Positions 25,344 to 37,539 of a stretch of 64,000 nt of DNA are shown piece after piece. The stretch's first letter is position 1; each line of letters starts with the position of its first letter. Origin of the DNA: Pholis gunnellus (lineage: Eukaryota > Chordata > Actinopteri > Perciformes > Pholidae); the NCBI GenBank assembly GCA_910591455.2, contig OU342807.1:12853116-12917115 (forward strand), in the 5' to 3' direction. A model generated the notes under the pieces. It did no database searches. It saw nothing but the letters and a program-made list of their open reading frames with translations, and was not told the origin of the DNA. Both the position numbers and the translations under genes were made by a program.

Positions 25344-25745
25344 CAAATATAAATTTTAGGATAACTATATTTCTCTTAGTTACCCTAAAGCATTTTGACA
25401 GTATGCTACTTGTTTTATAGTGGAATGTGGATATCAGAAAACTATACAGTATCCTATTTGCAAGTGCCTTAGCCAACTACTGTAACTTGCTTACACACAG
25501 TTTACATAGCTTGCTAACAGCTTACTTTGCTGAAATCCAATGTTTTTAGCTTGCTACAGGCATTTTATTAGCGTTTCAGCCCTTGCTTACATATTGTTGC
25601 GTCGATTATTTCGTTTTCAGAGTATGATGCGCTCTGTCTCTATGGAGATGAAATGTTTATCTCCAAGTGATGCGTTGTATTTGGCATGTGTGTAAAGTTT
25701 TGCAACAATGTGAGTAAGTGTGTAAGTAATCCCGAAAAACTGTAA

Positions 25746-26113
25746 AGGCTAAACAAACAATACTGTAACGGACAGGAGTTGAACTCAGACTGGAAAAAAA
25801 AAAGAAAGAAATTGGAAGTGAAATTTCACAGAACGGCTACTGTGTAAGAAGAGAGGATGCTTTGGCCAGACGACTGGGGCCACTGAGGGAGTCTCAGTGT
25901 ATTTCCAGAGGCAGTAAAAGAGAGCAGGCCAGAGCTGCAAGCACAAAGTGTGCAGGGCAGACTGGAAGTTGAAGAATTTCCGTCCCAGCGTGAGTGTGAG
26001 AGAAAGAGAGTGGGGCTTGTGTCTGCCAGCAAGAGCAGCACTCTTTTTCCACAAGGGAGAAGTTATGGTGTGATTTGCATGTCATCCAAACCACTCCATT
26101 TGGCGGGGAATTG
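25746..26113. other. Unique non-coding stretch
   Basis: Nothing recognised beyond an A-rich run near 25793-25803. Confidence 0.4.
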
Positions 26114-26137
26114 GTGTGTGTGTGTGTGTGTGTGTGT
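26114..26137. repeat. (GT)12 microsatellite
   Basis: A pure GT dinucleotide run, with a further short CATGTGTGTG extension after one interruption. Confidence 0.95.
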
Positions 26138-27210
26138 CTGCATGTGTGTGAGGCCACATCTAGTTAGTAAGATCTACCCAACTGACTGACTGCACACACA
26201 CACAAGTACACGCACATCATTCAATTTACCACCTAAACAAGTGTGCCATCATGCCAGGCACAGTGGAGGGAAGGCTGGACGCAGCACGGCAACTCAAAAA
26301 TCAGCACTTGACATATCCAGCCGCAGAATCACAAAAGTGCCACAGAATTCAAGCACACACCACGGCAAATCGAACACAAATAATAGCTTTGCCTCGGTTC
26401 AAAATTACAGTCGGGCAGGGTAATTTTGTGTCAGTCAACTCCGATGTCTATATTTCCTATCTGCATAGCTCACAAGTGCATCTGCAATCTTATTGGTTGT
26501 ATTTTCACATCACAGCTGCCGTCACAATGCAGGGGTGCAGGGTCGCACTGGTGATCGGGTAAGTGCATACAGTGTCAGGACAGCAAAATAAAAACCGTGT
26601 CTGAGGTCCATCATCATGCGCCTACATTCTATTAGCTACTCTAATATGACCGCTAATGAGAAGGCATTACAGAGGCCAAAAATAACCTAGCAAAGTGGTG
26701 AGGCTTCATCCCAGCCCTGGGTGTTGTCGGTTATAAGAATATATGGACTGTGGCTGTGGCCAGCTCAGCTCTCCCACTCCTGTTCACCGGGCCTCGTTAT
26801 CGCACAATCATGCCTCACTAGCTTCGAAGCTGCATCGGTCTGCCTGCCCGTCTGTCCAGACAGGTGGGAGGGAAAAGAGGGAATATGTGGTACAAGGGGG
26901 AGATTAAGGGAACGCAGGTCACATTACGGAGAAGGTGGCAAAAGACAAGAGGAAAGTGAGACAAAAGAGGTTCAATTCACGGGTAGAAAGAAAATAAAAA
27001 ATGCTGAAAAACCAAGGGAGAAGGTAAAACGAGAGGGTAACTAAGACAGAGGCCAAGAAAGTGAGGGAGTGCAAGAGTTCGTGGATGACTGTGGCAATGT
27101 TTTCCTTTTTCCTCCCCCTCCTTATTTTCCGTCTGAGTAACACGGTCATTTGGCGGCACTGGCTGAGACCACCAGTGTGTTTCCACTTCGCCGTTTAGTC
27201 GTCTGCTGGC
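26138..27210. other. Non-coding stretch, purine-rich in its second half
   Basis: No gene recognised. About 26865-27070 is strongly purine-rich on the plus strand. Confidence 0.4.
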
Positions 27211-27211
27211 C

Positions 27212-27274
<63 letters not shown>

Positions 27275-27289
27275 GTCTGTCTGTCTGTC
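27211..27289. repeat. (CTGT)n tetranucleotide microsatellite
   Basis: About nineteen CTGT units with one two-base deletion near 27271-27274. Translations across it give serine/cysteine/leucine/valine or threonine/aspartate/arginine/glutamine periodicity, which is an artefact of the tandem repeat. Confidence 0.97.
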
Positions 27290-28039
27290 CTCACTGTTTA
27301 TCTGGTCGTCCACTCAATTTCTCTTCCTGCCTGTCTTTCATCCAGTCCAACTGTTGTCAGTCTGTTTGACTGGCTGACAGTTTCTCATTGTGGTCAACAT
27401 AGGAAAGCAAAGCCCAAATTTCCCCTCCACCATAGAGTTAGGACCTCTAGGAGACTGAGCTGAGTGAAGTAATGAACACACACACGGGTTAATTGAAACA
27501 GCCTGACATATGAAATGCATACAGAATATTGCTGTGAATTTTCCTGTGATTTCCTGAGATGCAGACAATGTCTCCGTCTCCTTTCTTTCACGAATATTTC
27601 TGTGTTTCTTCTCTGAGACATCTGCTAAAAGGAAAACACTTTTTGAACAGTGTATCTGCAACGGACGATGAGGTTCAATGTCATTTTAAATAATCTCAAT
27701 CCAGCATTACATTCTGGAGGCTTTGATAAGTGTCAATTATTAACGCCTAAAAGTCAAAGTGGAAGATTGCACTGAAATTGCAATGATGGAATCAGCAAGA
27801 TCATTTCTCTACGGAAGAATCACCACTCAGTCCACTAATTATAATGCTATGAAGTTATGCCTTATTCTAACAAACCTAGTGACCAGCTTGCAGGTAGCAC
27901 ATTAACCAGGTGACAGCTAAGTTTAATTTTGGTCTTTCGGCAAGTTATGTTAAGCCGACAAGGCAATCTAAAAGAGCAAAATCTGCTAACTGAATGTTTT
28001 GGACAGAGCAAGGAAGTATTAGCATTTGTTATTTTCTAC
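27290..28039. other. Unique non-coding stretch
   Basis: Nothing recognised. Confidence 0.4.
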
Positions 28040-28095
28040 ATATGTTCTGAGGAACACTTGTGTTAACTATCAGATTTGTTAGCCTCAGAACATAT
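28040..28095. other. Inverted repeat with 13-bp arms
   Basis: ATATGTTCTGAGG (28040-28052) and CCTCAGAACATAT (28083-28095) are exact reverse complements around a 30-nt spacer. Weaker complementarity continues outward: the TTATTTTCTAC region near 28029 against AACATAGAAAATGTG near 28117. It may be an old foldback element. Confidence 0.6.
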
Positions 28096-29670
28096 CTCAT
28101 TTGTTAACATCAAAACATAGAAAATGTGTTAGCCGCAGTATCATCAGAATGCAGCCGTAACTGCAACAACTACTTTTTAGAGACACTTTAAATGACAGTC
28201 AAGTGGAGCAAACAACACACAAATGTCTGACTTGTGATAGAAAAAAGTGGGTGAAAGTTGGCATCCACCAGGAGCAGGCTTTGCTGTGTCTCCATTGATA
28301 GTTATGTTTCGGATTTTGGGAAGGAGGGAGACAGATTTCAGGTCAATACACACATGTTTCCATACTTTGCTCTCAACACTCAAAACTCTTAAGCATCTGG
28401 AAACACCACCCGAATTCCAAATTTAGCTCATTATAGCCTCATTACCATCACAAACAGAAGAAATGTGGACTCCAGACAGAACAGCTGGATTTTGTGAATA
28501 GTTAACCATGCATTGCATTGGTTTTATTAAAACCAAGCATCCATTCAAAAGTGTCGAGGCCAATTTTTAAGGTATTTCTTTCTGTATGAATAGTGGAGAC
28601 ATCATTCTGGATCGCACGCGACAGAGCAACAGCAACACGTTTTACAGTAGCATCTGTGCATTATACTGTACTTGGCATCAGATGCAGTGTAATGCGATTT
28701 CTTTGGTTCAGCATTTCCATTAGCCAAAACTCCGGCTGAGCGGAAAATGAGAGAGGGAGAGAGACACGCAAAAGAAAAATCTGCTGCTGATCTTTCTGTT
28801 GTTTTTATAGTGGAAAACAACAAAAGCACCCAAAATCTACCACAGAGGATACAATTTTACAACCAAAAGAGAGGAGGGTCAAAAAGCTAACGAGGACCAG
28901 GTCAACAGTCCTCTGGACACGTGGAGGACTGTGATTCAGATGTGGTTAAAAGGCTGATAATATAAAAACATACCTTTTCAAACTTTTCAAATTTTCAAGG
29001 TTCTTTCCCTTTAAGTCTTCTCTCCTCGCCCACTCCACTCCTTGCCATTTGTGTTTCCCTTCTCCACATTCTCCAGCAACCTGATTTTTTTTCCATTTCC
29101 CCAATCTGTCAAAAGGCTCTTAGCAGATGATGGAGGGAACATAATAAGTGAGAAAGATCGCATTGATGGGAGCAGGAGGTGATTAGCACAGTGGACACTG
29201 TGGCTTCCAGGTGTGGTTAGAGCTGACAGCTCACCAGGCTATTCCTTGCACCCCACGGTTAGCCAATATAGAAACTGCAACACTGCATTCATCCTGCTTT
29301 AGTACCACAATAGTCACTAATTTGTCCTTTATGATACCGAACTGGCAAACGAAAAATATTTATGGATGATCAGAAATAAACGGGGGACAAAAAAGAGAAA
29401 ACAAAGCAGATGGAGATGTCAAGAATGATTTCATGGTTCGAACCGGATTAATTTGCATCGGGTGCAGCTTGTTTAATTTAGTCATGAGAGCAGAATTGAC
29501 ATCGGTGATTGGCTGGTCCAGGAAGTTGATCACTGGGCTCTTTTGGTTGTGTGCTTTGGTTTAAACAGATATGGTACTGCAATAACAGCAACAGCGGTAG
29601 CAGAGAACAGCTTGTTTTAATTGTCTCTGAAGTGGAACAGCTGGCTGCGACAACTGAGCCTCGCAGCATA
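28096..29670. other. Unique non-coding stretch
   Basis: No gene or repeat recognised. A pyrimidine-rich run near 29000-29075 ends CATTCTCCAG, but it is followed by no sustained open frame. Confidence 0.4.
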
Positions 29671-29727
29671 ACACACAGAGAGAGAGGAGGGGGGAGAGAG
29701 AGAGACACAGAGAAAAAGAGAGAGAAG
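29671..29727. repeat. (GA)n-rich low-complexity tract
   Basis: An imperfect GA/GGAG purine tract interrupted by CACA and A-runs. The apparent frames across it are low-complexity artefacts. Confidence 0.9.
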
Positions 29728-30390
29728 GATTGGCGCCCATGGCCAAGGATTGAGCCGCAGGCCAAAAATGTCATTCTGCTATTCAGAAGTTAAGAATTTG
29801 ACATTAAGATGACTTGGCCTCCATAACAAACGTAATACAGATTCCACTTGATGTGTAATTCAATGAAAAATACAGCTGAAAACACTTACGCTAAACATAA
29901 AAAGTGTTTACCAGTTTCAAGTAACAAACATATTTTAATACCTTGAACACAGCTACTGAAAAATGAAGTTGTCGTATAAGGCCCGTCATAATTAAACTCA
30001 CCACGCTGTGTGTCTATGTTAGCTCCGTTAGCCATTAACACATTGTTGATACCGGAAACTGTTATCCCCCACTGTGAGCGCAGAGCAGCTGATGGGGGGG
30101 GATCGGAGATGCACTCAGCTTTGTTATCCCCAGCGGCTCCTACCGGCCGGGGAGCCAATTAAGAGTGGTGAGTGAGGAGTCAGCAGGCAGTCAATGGCAA
30201 TACAAAACAGGCAATAAAAGGTGAGTCACCGAAAACCATGAGAAGTTCTTGAGCATGCAGCCATTACTGTCTGCCTAAAATATTATGCAGTTTGCTGCAG
30301 CAGAATGAGAGGTTGGCTGTAGGCACACAGAGGTGCACACTCACTCATTCACAAACATACAGACGCACATACACGACCAATTGCATGATC
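29728..30390. other. Unique non-coding stretch
   Basis: Nothing recognised. Confidence 0.4.
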
Positions 30391-30490
30391 CACTATTAAA
30401 GCTGATAAGGGAGCAGTGATTGCACAGATACTGCTTTAATTATCTGTAGCTTAATTATTATCTCCGGAGATAATTAAAGCTTTAATAGTG
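30391..30490. promoter_or_regulatory. Nested inverted repeat rich in TAATTA cores
   Basis: Three levels of symmetry are exact. The 13-bp outer arms are CACTATTAAAGCT (30391-30403) and AGCTTTAATAGTG (30478-30490). The 13-bp inner arms are GCTTTAATTATCT (30433-30445) and AGATAATTAAAGC (30468-30480). An 18-bp palindrome at 30457-30474 is centred on TCTCCGGAGA. Multiple ATTA/TAAT homeodomain-type cores and GATA/TATC words lie inside. The site could be an enhancer element or a small foldback transposon; the regulatory label is an inference from motif density. Confidence 0.35.
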
Positions 30491-30716
30491 CTCATAAACT
30501 CTTTAAGAATTGGTTATGGAGTGTAGTTTTGCAGAACGTAGCAGTGCACACCATTTCCACCTGTGCTTTAAGTGCACATTCAATATATGATAACCTGCGT
30601 GCACCTTTGTAAGAATGCAGAAAAAAATCCTGAATTATTTTGGTTTGATGAAAATAAGTTGGTGGGTTGTATGGGCTAGTTTCAAAAGCTTGGAGAATTA
30701 GGCAAACTAGCTGAAT

Positions 30717-30733
30717 ACACACACACACACACA
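30717..30733. repeat. Short (AC)8 tract
   Basis: A pure AC run of 17 bases. Confidence 0.9.
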
Positions 30734-32640
30734 ATATGAGATCACTTTATCTGATGCATATTAAGCTCACAACACTGCTGCTGTATGTTTTCACTTCCTG
30801 TTCTCATAAAATGATGCTGGAAAGTAACAATGGATCCATCAAGACATGTTATCTTCTATGTAATGCAGCAATACATAGTGTGCATTTGCATGTGTTGTGA
30901 TCCTCAGCATATATCTGTGTATTAAGGTTGGTGGCAATTAGCGCTGCTGCCAATGGGACGTGGCATTTGAAAACCTTATGAAAGAGAAAATAAAAATACA
31001 AACTCAACTTAGTTTGCTTCCTGCTATTAATCTAAATGTTTTCAATGTCTTGGAAACTAAGTGATAAAACTCTGCCGGGTATAAACCAGCAGAAAACTAA
31101 TTATGTTCTTGCAACAAGGCACTTCTACGGAGTATTTTACTTGATATATTGCACCAAGATGCTTGCGAGACCAAAGGCCTCTCTGTTCCCCAGTCATGAA
31201 TATTCAAATGAGATGTTCAATTTGTGTTGTGGAGATTATTGGAAAGCTACAGAACCATGCGAGATTCTCCCTAAAGCCTGGTTGAAACCACGTTATGCAC
31301 AAGATTGAATGACTCTCTGAAATTAAAGTGGGATCTCCTCCCTGTTCCCTTAGAAAAAAAAATATCCAAGTCAGCCTGTTGGCATTTTAAACCTTTGACA
31401 AAATCCAATATGTCTGCTGAGTAAGACCTTCTGAATTGTGCTCAGCATGACAGAGCTTTACACAACTGCTGAAGTCTGAACTTTCTAAAGAAAATAAAAA
31501 CTGCAGACTAGAAACTCAAGGGGAACTTGAAGATAGAAAAAATAACTTGGCCTTTTTAAGCGTGCGTTATGTTTATCCAAAGAAAAAACTAAAATCAAGT
31601 GATCTTTGAGGGGGAGCAGCACTGAGGTAAAGTTATCAATCCACAAAATCTAAAATCTTTGTGCTCCATCACTGATTTAAAGAAGAAAAAGAAAAAAAGG
31701 AAAAAGAAACACACAAATTATACAACAGTTCTAAAAGCATCGGAATATATTCCATACATTTATTAAAGAGCCTTGCTTCAAAATAATTTGTGTTATCTTT
31801 GTGCCTCAGCCTGCCCGCCCAGCCTCAACGATCTAAACAGGTTGTTGAAGAAAAACTGTAAAATAACTAGTATCAAACTGCACAGCCCATCAAATGAATT
31901 CATAAACCCATTCCAGTCACATGAACAATGACAAGCCTATTTAAGAATGCGTAGCTTTAAGAGGGTCAAGGCCGAGTCCATTGTGACCAACGTGGGTTTT
32001 CTGGAAACTTCACACATTGAAATTGTGACATTCAGGTACATGAAAGCCTTCCCCCGCATATTCAGACTACAGCACTTACTGAGTGAGCATGCTCATAACC
32101 TGTGTCGTGACTCACCAGCACCTAAGACATGCTGTGTTTCAATATGAGAGACTATTAAAAAGGCAACAACAGCCGTTCCCTGCACCCGGGAAGACAATTA
32201 TTACATATTACGTGTGGCTGCTGGTTCGTATGGTTATTTAGTGTGTGTACATTTGGCAGTCACTTAAAGGTCCCCCCCCCCTCCTCCTCACACCCCTTCA
32301 GCCATCACTTCACACAGAGCACTGCTGAAAGGACACACGCATCTATCTCGCGCTTGTAGCCATTCGGTGTGTCACTGCATTATGGCCAAAGCAAAGGGTC
32401 TTGTGCATGCATTATCAGTTGTATAGCACGCATACACTCTGACTGAAGAGCAGGATTGAGGGCAAGATATCCAGAGAGATTAAAGACAAAGAAGAAAAGA
32501 GAGGAGGAAAATAAATATAGTGGTGAATACACTGGCTCAGTCCATGTTAAATGAACTTAAACGTATTATTTGTACATCAATTACTCACCCCGTGTTATCT
32601 TTAATTTATGAGGAAAACTTGGTTTTTCATGCATGCACAG
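30734..32640. other. Unique non-coding stretch with a C10 run
   Basis: No gene recognised. C10 lies at 32272-32281, followed by a CTCCTCCTC pyrimidine run. The 90-codon plus frame at 31036-31308 has no familiar motif. Confidence 0.4.
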
Positions 32641-32700
32641 TAGAGATGCACCGATTGAAATTTTCTTGTGCAATTCCAATTTAAGATTTTTTTTAAGGTC
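32641..32700. mobile_element. hAT-like terminus, truncated
   Basis: TAGAGATGCACCGATTGAAA at 32641 matches the terminal motif of the elements at 49640 and 6467. No opposite terminus was found within about 1 kb downstream, so only one end is supported. Confidence 0.45.
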
Positions 32701-34732
32701 TGACCTGACGATTTTTCTTTTCTTTCTGAGAACTATAATTGACAGCACATAGTAGCATAGTAACTTACACCTGTGTAAGCGTGAGACTGTTTATGCGGAA
32801 GTGTTTTAAATAGTAAGGTTTTAGCAAAGATGCATGTGTTTGAGAAGTAGTGAGCATATCACTGGATAAACGACACTTGGATTATACTGCAGAAAATGTG
32901 AACGTTTTTATATGCTTTTGCTGTTGTTAAACGTGGGCCGATTTACTCCAATTCATCAAGATTTCTTCTAGAAATCAAGGTAACACAGGGTAAGTAATTC
33001 ATATACAGTCACTTTCACTGTATTCGAAGACAAATCAATGTAATAGGTGTACAGTGTTAAAGCCCTGTCTGTAAGATGCACCAGCAGCAGTTCAGCGGAG
33101 GTAAACCTCATTTCTGAGAGCTGGAGAACAAGAACGAAGAGTAGGCTCAGAGGCAACTCTCAGAAAAAGATTTGTGCGGTGGCATCACAGTGAATAGAAA
33201 AGCTAATTTGCTGAAATGAAGCGATGCCCTGGAGCCAGACCATTACGCTGAACAATGCTACTGTGCACGAAGCAGGAAGGAGCAAGGGCCAACATGGCAC
33301 AATGCTGCAGTTATGTTAAATACTGTAGTACATGCAGAGTGACGACGTCACCCACCTACATGTACAGAGACATAAATCAAAAGGAGATCAGGGCGACATG
33401 TGGGAGGCAGACACATTGTAATTCTGGCCTGAGTGTGATGAGGTGGTTTGTATCGAGAATAGGCAATCAATACCTCATTATAAAATGTGTTCTCGGATGA
33501 GGGCATCAGGATTAGGTACTAACACATACACTTCATATAATGCTGGCGGCTGCCCACATGTTTCTGCTGGTACTTGTCATTTGGAGGTTTTGTGTTTTGA
33601 TAAACAAACAATGCTGTCCAACAGTTCAAGTGTATCAGAGATTACAATAGTGGATGTCCCATTTTGTCAAATAATAACTACTCTATGTACCAGCTGTATA
33701 TTATGATTAGATTGATTTCTTGTCTGTTCGGGAAAGTTATCACCAAGACCTTCAAGTCGTCATCATGATATCGTGGTAGGGCTCCAGTCAAACTGTATAC
33801 TTTCGGTCACTGTAAGGTTTTCTTTGGTCCCACATGAAGCTATGCTTGTAGTTGTCCAGTAACTAAAGTTAGATCTTTACCATCCTTTTGGTGGTATCTG
33901 ACACTTTGAAGAGATGAAAACCTTGCATAACCTCATAACCCACTTGCTTGATTGGATGCTCTGGCTCAGAGTAACAGTGCAGCTCAGGTTGTCTTACAGA
34001 CAGAGGAACGGCGTTCGATACCCAGGTCCTCCACGGAGACTACTGAAATAACCAAACAAAGAGTCTCTGGCCGTGGTTCCATTTGTCTTCTCAATGCGAC
34101 TTTTGTGATTGGATGCGCCTGATCGCAACTCAGCTGTGTCTGCATATGTGTGTCCACACTTGACACTTCAATGTGACTTGCCTGATCTGATAGCGATTAG
34201 ATATATTTCACACATAAGTGTGGTTGTGAAACGGTGGATTAACATATTTCATTTCCTACAAAGTCTTCAAAATATAAGTCCCCTGTTATTTTTGCTGCTT
34301 ACTCTTCCTCCCTGCAGGAGACTTGTTTTATTGAAAAGTAGCTGCTAACAAAGCTTTGTTTATTTGCTGGTAAACACACATTTTCCTGTGAATTATTCAT
34401 TATAAAAGTCCCCCATTATTTTGTCATTTAAAGCCTTTATTTTGAAAAAGCAAAATCAGGAAATGTTGGATTTTTATCAGTCAGGTCTCAGCTATACTCC
34501 AGCCCCGGTCGTCCTTGTCTCTTCCTTTTGCTCTTGCTCTGGAGAGGAAATTCTGTGTGGGGGAAAAATGATGAGACCTACTTTAAATATGATAACATAA
34601 AATCCACATTGTGCCCACATGCTGTCCACACCTCACTCAATGAGAGCAAGAGCTGATCTCAGAGCGTACAGTAAATGCATCCTGGCACAATCGGACGACA
34701 AGAGTCGCATTGAAGAGACAAGGGTGACCACG
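32701..34732. other. Mostly unique sequence with a weak SINE-like piece
   Basis: No gene recognised. Around 34008-34035 the words GCGTTCGATACCCAGGTCCT and CC resemble a tRNA-derived SINE B-box region, but the flanks do not extend the match. Confidence 0.35.
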
Positions 34733-34787
34733 GCCTCTGTTGGTGCTGGCACTTTGCATTAAAATCAGATTGAGAGACTTCAGTAAA
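34733..34787. repeat. Dispersed duplicate, copy 1
   Basis: GCCTCTGTTGGTGCTGGCAC recurs exactly at 36921-36940. The following AAAAT.CAGATTGAG.GACTT.AGTAAA also aligns after a 4-5 base gap. The family is unknown to me. Confidence 0.8.
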
Positions 34788-35478
34788 AAGAGTTTTCATG
34801 ATGCCTTGTGCTCAGTGGCTGCACCATAGAGGCTATGTTTGTCTGCTATTTAGCAAGTTATCTCAGAATTGATTTAATAGCGTTCAGTTAAATTGTTTGC
34901 ATAGTTAGAAAACCAAAAAGACAATAAATTCTGAGATTTTAGTGCGATTTAATAGCAATACTGCAACCCTGTGACCATTTATGAGGTACTACAGCATTTG
35001 TATCAGTATAGGCTTATCTACCACTTAATTCTTGCAAAAACTTGGTTTCTTCTATTAAATAGTTTGTTATATATTTCATATAATTTATATAATATAATTC
35101 GTTGAAAGCATTGTGCAATTTCAGCCAAATGTGGATAACATGCACATGTCCACTCTGAGTGATTGTCCATGTACAAATCCTTCAGAGATTAAAGTAATCA
35201 AACAATGTTTACCATAAATTGTTGTCGTTACAATACAAGTTGTTCATGGGTACATTTAATCTCTTGGTACCCTGTACCATTTGTAATGTGTTTTTGTGGC
35301 GTATTTTATTCTTTAACTTGCTGCCTTCTTAGCCAGATTACCACTGAAAAATATGTTTTATCCCAACTGACTTTCACAACTATTTCTTACAAAAACCTGA
35401 TCTATACATAAGCAGTCAAAGTAAAAAGAGTTCACTGAGCTGCCGCCACTTTGAGACCTTCCACTGGCTGCTCTTAAA
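34788..35478. other. Unique AT-rich stretch
   Basis: Nothing recognised; 35060-35100 is particularly AT-rich. Confidence 0.4.
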
Positions 35479-35499
35479 ACACACACACACACACACACA
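35479..35499. repeat. (AC)10 tract
   Basis: A pure AC run of 21 bases. Confidence 0.93.
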
Positions 35500-36920
35500 A
35501 CAAGCACAACACATCTCTGGCCCTTGTTCCTCAAATCAAAGATTGTATTTGTATCATTATTAGATTCTTTCCCAATCAGCGTTGGAATTCCACTGACAAA
35601 ATACAGACAAAGTGCAGCTGCTTTGAAAAGAAGGCCCTTTCTGTAGTACAGTGGACGGTGCATGACCGAGTGTAATCATATATCAAAGGTGCATCACACC
35701 TATCAAATAATTCTGAGACTACTTCACTTGCAGTAGTACAGTTTATGGCTGTCAAATGGCAAGCGTCAAATAACGCCGCTGTGCTGCAACGTGTTCTCAG
35801 CCTTCCCATCTAATTGAATCCACTCCGGGAACTGCGGGTTATAAGTCGCCAACAATTGAAGTCAACTATGGTAAAACAATTACTCAATTAAGCCAACCCA
35901 ACAAGCCAACAAACAAGCTCACTTTAATAAACTGAATTACACTCCAGAGATATTGCCATCACATCTAGGCAACTGCAGGCCACCAAATGACTCCTCAGAT
36001 GGTTACCACTTTAACACAAAGAATCCCGCAGTGAAAAACTCTCTCATTCCCTCACTCTTTTATACACTAGTCCCGATTAAAACACTCAATAAATTGCTCA
36101 ATAGTGAGCAGGAAAATGAGATTTCAGACACCTATTATTCATCATCATTTTGCTTGATCGCCGATAGGTGTAGATATGTACATTGATTACAATAATTTGC
36201 CTAATGGAGCACATTGCATGGTGGGATTGTTATCAGAAAGCAGTGTATATGCCTTATGTGAGACGCCCCCTCTGCTTTAGCGGGACCTGCTGTGTGCATT
36301 TTCCCTTGTATCCGTAGGTCCCTGGTAGGCAAAGTCAATCAGTGCAAGTGGGAGCACCAGGTCAGTCTCCCAAGAGTATTTAAGATCTGATCTGGTCCGA
36401 TCCGATCCAATCATACACTCTAGTCTTGCATCTCAAGTTGCCAATCGGACTGCAAACAATGAGAAGGGCACGGAAAAGGAAGTCTTGGCTCGGATATCCG
36501 CTGGCTGCACAGGAACCCCAGAAATATAGCCCCTTGCCCTCAGAGGCTTGTCTATCGTCAGACACAGAGATCTCTGTTGCTGCTGAATCATTTGCTATTA
36601 TTCACATAAGAAAACACGAAAAGCCAAGAGCTACTTTATGAATAAACAGAGCCATTCTGAAACCAGTTAACACAAACTGCGCCCTCACCTAAATCCCTTT
36701 CACCATTACTCATTATTCTCACTAATGATTTAATCCTTAAATGTGTCTAGAACCACCAGACTTCAGCCTCCACAAGCCGCTTGACTGTAAATTTGGATTT
36801 ATAGCACTAGTGTTGACAGTGTATACAGAAGCCCAGCAGCCTTGGTTCAGGGTTAACAAGGTTTATCCATGTGGGCTGAATGTTAGAAACAGTCAAAGTG
36901 GTCCGGTAAACAAACAAAAA
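35500..36920. other. Unique non-coding stretch
   Basis: No gene or named repeat. GATCTGATCTGGTCCGATCC and GATCC at 36383-36407 form a short GATCYGATCC-type local repeat. Confidence 0.4.
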
Positions 36921-36968
36921 GCCTCTGTTGGTGCTGGCACTAAAATACAGATTGAGTGACTTGAGTAA
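36921..36968. repeat. Dispersed duplicate, copy 2
   Basis: It shares a 20-base identical start with 34733 and continued similarity to 36968, in the same orientation and about 2.2 kb away. Confidence 0.8.
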
Positions 36969-37238
36969 ATCTTGCTAAAAGTATATAAACGGTGTGCTTT
37001 CAAGACATTCACATGATGAAGTGCAGCGCTGTTAAAAACTGCTGCGTGACTATGATGCTCACTCTTCTCCAACAAGAACACAAACTAGGTTTAAAAGCTC
37101 ACTTGTTACAGGGAGATTGACATTTTCCCGTCTTGACTTTAGTTTGTTTTTTTTAATTGTAAGATATGCAAACACTACTTTACACACATACACACTTTTA
37201 CTCATTCAATGCTCCTTTATAGTCTCCGTCTTGAGACC

Positions 37239-37264
37239 ACACACACACACACACACACACACAC
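37239..37264. repeat. (AC)13 microsatellite
   Basis: A pure AC run of 26 bases. It lies just upstream of a pyrimidine-rich run (37265-37400). Confidence 0.95.
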
Positions 37265-37460
37265 TTTGTATTGTGATACACACTCTGCCCCTTCCGTTTC
37301 CACCACTGTCATATCATCTATTTGTCCAGCTCGGCTCCATCTCTCTTTCCCTCCCTCTGTTTCTCTGCTCTTTCTCTCCGTTTGCTGAACTCTGCTCCAA
37401 TTAGTTTGGCCTCACAAGGCAGCAGTGAGGACACTTTATAAGGACATCTCCACACACATT

Positions 37461-37485
37461 CACACACACACACACACACACACAC
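37461..37485. repeat. (CA)12 microsatellite
   Basis: A pure CA run preceded by CACACACATT. Confidence 0.95.
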
Positions 37486-37539
37486 TGCTTTATTAACCTT
37501 TGGTTATACTGACCACCTTATTCTTGAACACAATGAGAA

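Larger units (their letters stand above)
24265..25745 (+). mobile_element. Degraded IS630/Tc-like DNA transposon, possibly with a nested insertion
   Basis: The left end near 24270 (TTTGCGATTGCTTACATACT) resembles the reverse complement of the right end near 25710-25740 (TCGGGATTACTTACACACTT): both share a TTT..CG..ATT.CTTACA.ACT pattern. A transposase C-terminal remnant lies at 24571-24690. It is followed by T-rich 3' untranslated-type sequence resembling fish elements of this kind. A separate THAP-like remnant at 25185-25343 may belong to an inserted second element. The ends are too diverged to define a target duplication. Confidence 0.45.

Noticed and set aside
26977..27377. Open frames with repeated DRQT or CLSV units
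   Set aside because: They are translations of the CTGT tetranucleotide repeat in different frames.
29730..29760. TTGGCGCCCATGG resembling a retroviral primer-binding site
   Set aside because: No LTR, polypurine tract or gag/pol similarity is nearby, and the match is about eight bases.
33990..34050. GTTCGATACCCAGGTCCT resembling a SINE B-box region
   Set aside because: The similarity does not extend on either side, so it is noted in the region entry without a separate call.
34290..34320. Strong acceptor-like TTACTCTTCCTCCCTGCAG
   Set aside because: All three frames downstream stop within about 12 codons, so an internal coding exon is not supported.
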